The translations under genes were made by a program, and so were the position numbers. Source: an uncultured Clostridia bacterium (GTDB lineage Bacteria > Bacillota > Clostridia > TANB77 > CAG-508). Taken from it: a DNA stretch of 6,499 nucleotides. Below are positions 5,520 to 6,499 of the stretch, in pieces; the first letter of the stretch is position 1, and the number at the start of each line of letters is the position of its first letter. The DNA lies in the NCBI GenBank assembly GCA_934122155.1, contig CAKOVX010000023.1, positions 1 to 6,499 of the forward strand, written 5' to 3'. A model generated the notes under the pieces. It was not told the origin of the DNA. It made no database searches and was given only the letters and a program-made list of their open reading frames with translations.

Positions 5520-6323
5520 TTATTTTTGATGTATATCAAGTTGCTCATATGGTATAGTTATATTATTTGCATCTAACATTAATTTTATTATTCTTAAAGC
5601 ATATCTTCTTGTTGATAATTTGTATTCTGGAGAACAATGGATAATTAATCTATAAGAAATAGAGGAACTTTTAAATTCATTTATTCCCACATATTTTGCA
5701 TTTTTAACATGTGAATTTTCTTTTATTTGTACAACCATTTTTTCTATAAGACTCTCAATTTTTAAAGTTGGCTCATCATAAGAAATTGGAATATCAACAA
5801 TAAGTTGATCAGACAATCTTAAAGATTGAGATATATTTCTATTTGCAATAACAAAAATGTTATCAGTATTTACATCTTCTAATTTAGTTGACTTTACTCC
5901 AAGTTCAACTACTTTTCCTTCAACATCACCAATTTTTATAACATCACCAACAGAAAAGTAATTATCAACTATAATATTAAATCCCATAATAATATCTTTT
6001 AAAGCGTCTTGAAGCGAAAGCCCAGCTATAACTGAAATTACTCCTAGACCAGCAATAAGGGAGCTAACATTAAAGCCTAATAATTGTAAAATAAACAAAC
6101 AGGCAATTATTATAATAACATAATTTATAATGTGCCTTGCAAGTTTTATATATGTAATTTCACGTTTGAAACTTCTAGAATTATCTCGCTGTTCTACTTT
6201 TTTTATTGCACTGTTTAAAAATCTGTCTTTTAATTTTAATAATATAATAGATATGATAATAGTTGCGAGTATACCCCATACATGTTTATTTATCAAAAAT
6301 TGATTTAAGTTTTCTATATTCAT
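5520..6323 (-). CDS. Small-conductance mechanosensitive channel, MscS family
   Basis: An inner-membrane channel that opens under membrane tension to release solutes on osmotic downshock; members of the family assemble as heptamers. I place the start at ATG 6323 (267 aa). It has GAGGTG (6332-6337) 8 bases upstream, whereas a GTG 3 codons earlier (6332) overlaps that ribosome binding site. Structure read from the sequence: TM1 about 14-31; a basic cytoplasmic loop (32-62); TM2 about 64-83; the pore helix TM3 with small-residue packing and its kink, SLIAGLGVISVIAGLSLQ (88-105) then DALKDIIMGFNIIVD (106-120); the beta domain with YFSVGDVIKIGDVEGKVVELG (122-142); and an alpha/beta C-terminal domain ending NNITIPYEQLDIHQK. 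The length matches the compact three-helix MscS/YkuT-like class (E. coli MscS is 286 aa). It is a stand-alone gene, convergent with hpt. Confidence 0.93.
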   Translation of the reverse strand: MNIENLNQFLINKHVWGILATIIISIILLKLKDRFLNSAIKKVEQRDNSRSFKREITYIKLARHIINYVIIIIACLFILQLLGFNVSSLIAGLGVISVIAGLSLQDALKDIIMGFNIIVDNYFSVGDVIKIGDVEGKVVELGVKSTKLEDVNTDNIFVIANRNISQSLRLSDQLIVDIPISYDEPTLKIESLIEKMVVQIKENSHVKNAKYVGINEFKSSSISYRLIIHCSPEYKLSTRRYALRIIKLMLDANNITIPYEQLDIHQK

Positions 6324-6344
6324 AATAAACACACCTCAATAAGT

Positions 6345-6373
6345 ATTATACAGAAATAAAAATAATAATTCAA
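6345..6373 (-). promoter_or_regulatory. Promoter of the mscS-family gene
   Basis: On the minus strand, TTGAAT (6368-6373), a 17-base spacer and a perfect TATAAT (6345-6350). The -10 is 21 bases before the ATG at 6323, so the leader is very short. This also fits the 6323 start rather than the upstream GTG. Confidence 0.6.
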
Positions 6374-6394
6374 TAGTAAAGGCAGACAAAAATA

Positions 6395-6423
6395 TTGCAA
6401 TTATTTATATTTTGACTTATAAT
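6395..6423 (+). promoter_or_regulatory. Promoter of tRNA-Gly
   Basis: TTGCAA (6395-6400), a 17-base spacer and a perfect TATAAT (6418-6423). The predicted start near 6430 gives a leader of about 11 bases before the mature tRNA 5' end. It is back-to-back with the mscS promoter. Confidence 0.6.
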
Positions 6424-6440
6424 AGTTATATGTAAGATAT

Positions 6441-6499
<59 letters not shown>

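Noticed and set aside
6412..6440. TTGACT at 6412 as the -35 of the tRNA promoter
   Set aside because: Its 17-base spacing would put the -10 at 6435-6440, directly against the tRNA 5' end, and the start inside the tRNA. The TTGCAA/TATAAT pair at 6395-6423 fits.

Overview
The window is AT-rich, roughly 30% GC by eye. It carries spoIVA, strong AGGAGG-type ribosome binding sites, T-tailed hairpin terminators and TTGNNN/TATAAT-type promoters. Together these point to an endospore-forming Clostridia-type Firmicute, most likely an uncultured gut lineage. This is an inference from gene content and composition. No rRNA is present to confirm it.

Layout, left to right. (1) A short dispersed repeat (48-77) and a terminator (78-112) lie at the 3' end of spoIVA (118-1600, minus). 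spoIVA is complete except for one extra base inside its Walker A codons. (2) A small membrane-anchored protein of unknown function (1748-2254, plus) is divergent from spoIVA. A second copy of the repeat follows it in inverted orientation (2264-2292). (3) A promoter and a long, strongly base-paired leader (2360-2476) precede a 461-residue surface-type protein (2529-3914, plus). This protein has a type IV pilin-like N-terminus and a formylglycine-generating-enzyme/C-type-lectin-like C-terminal domain. Its last ~170 bases jump to about 53% GC and different codon use, and the shift continues past the stop codon. This is what the variable region of a diversity-generating retroelement (DGR) target gene looks like. 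Hairpins and a terminator follow. (4) A TraX-family membrane protein (4069-4779, minus) is divergent from a hypoxanthine phosphoribosyltransferase gene, hpt (4940-5464, plus). (5) An MscS-family small mechanosensitive channel gene (5520-6323, minus) is divergent from a tRNA-Gly(UCC) gene that runs off the right edge (6441-6499).

Most of the window is ordinary chromosome made of single-gene transcription units: sporulation, purine salvage, osmotic protection and a tRNA. The exception is the 2.3-4.06 kb block, which looks like an accessory module. It comprises a promoter, a structured leader, a pilin-anchored display protein, a GC-shifted hypervariable tail and downstream hairpins. No reverse transcriptase, accessory protein (Avd) or template repeat lies in the window, so any DGR machinery must be elsewhere. 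The DGR reading is well supported by composition and fold, but it is unproven until the template repeat is found.
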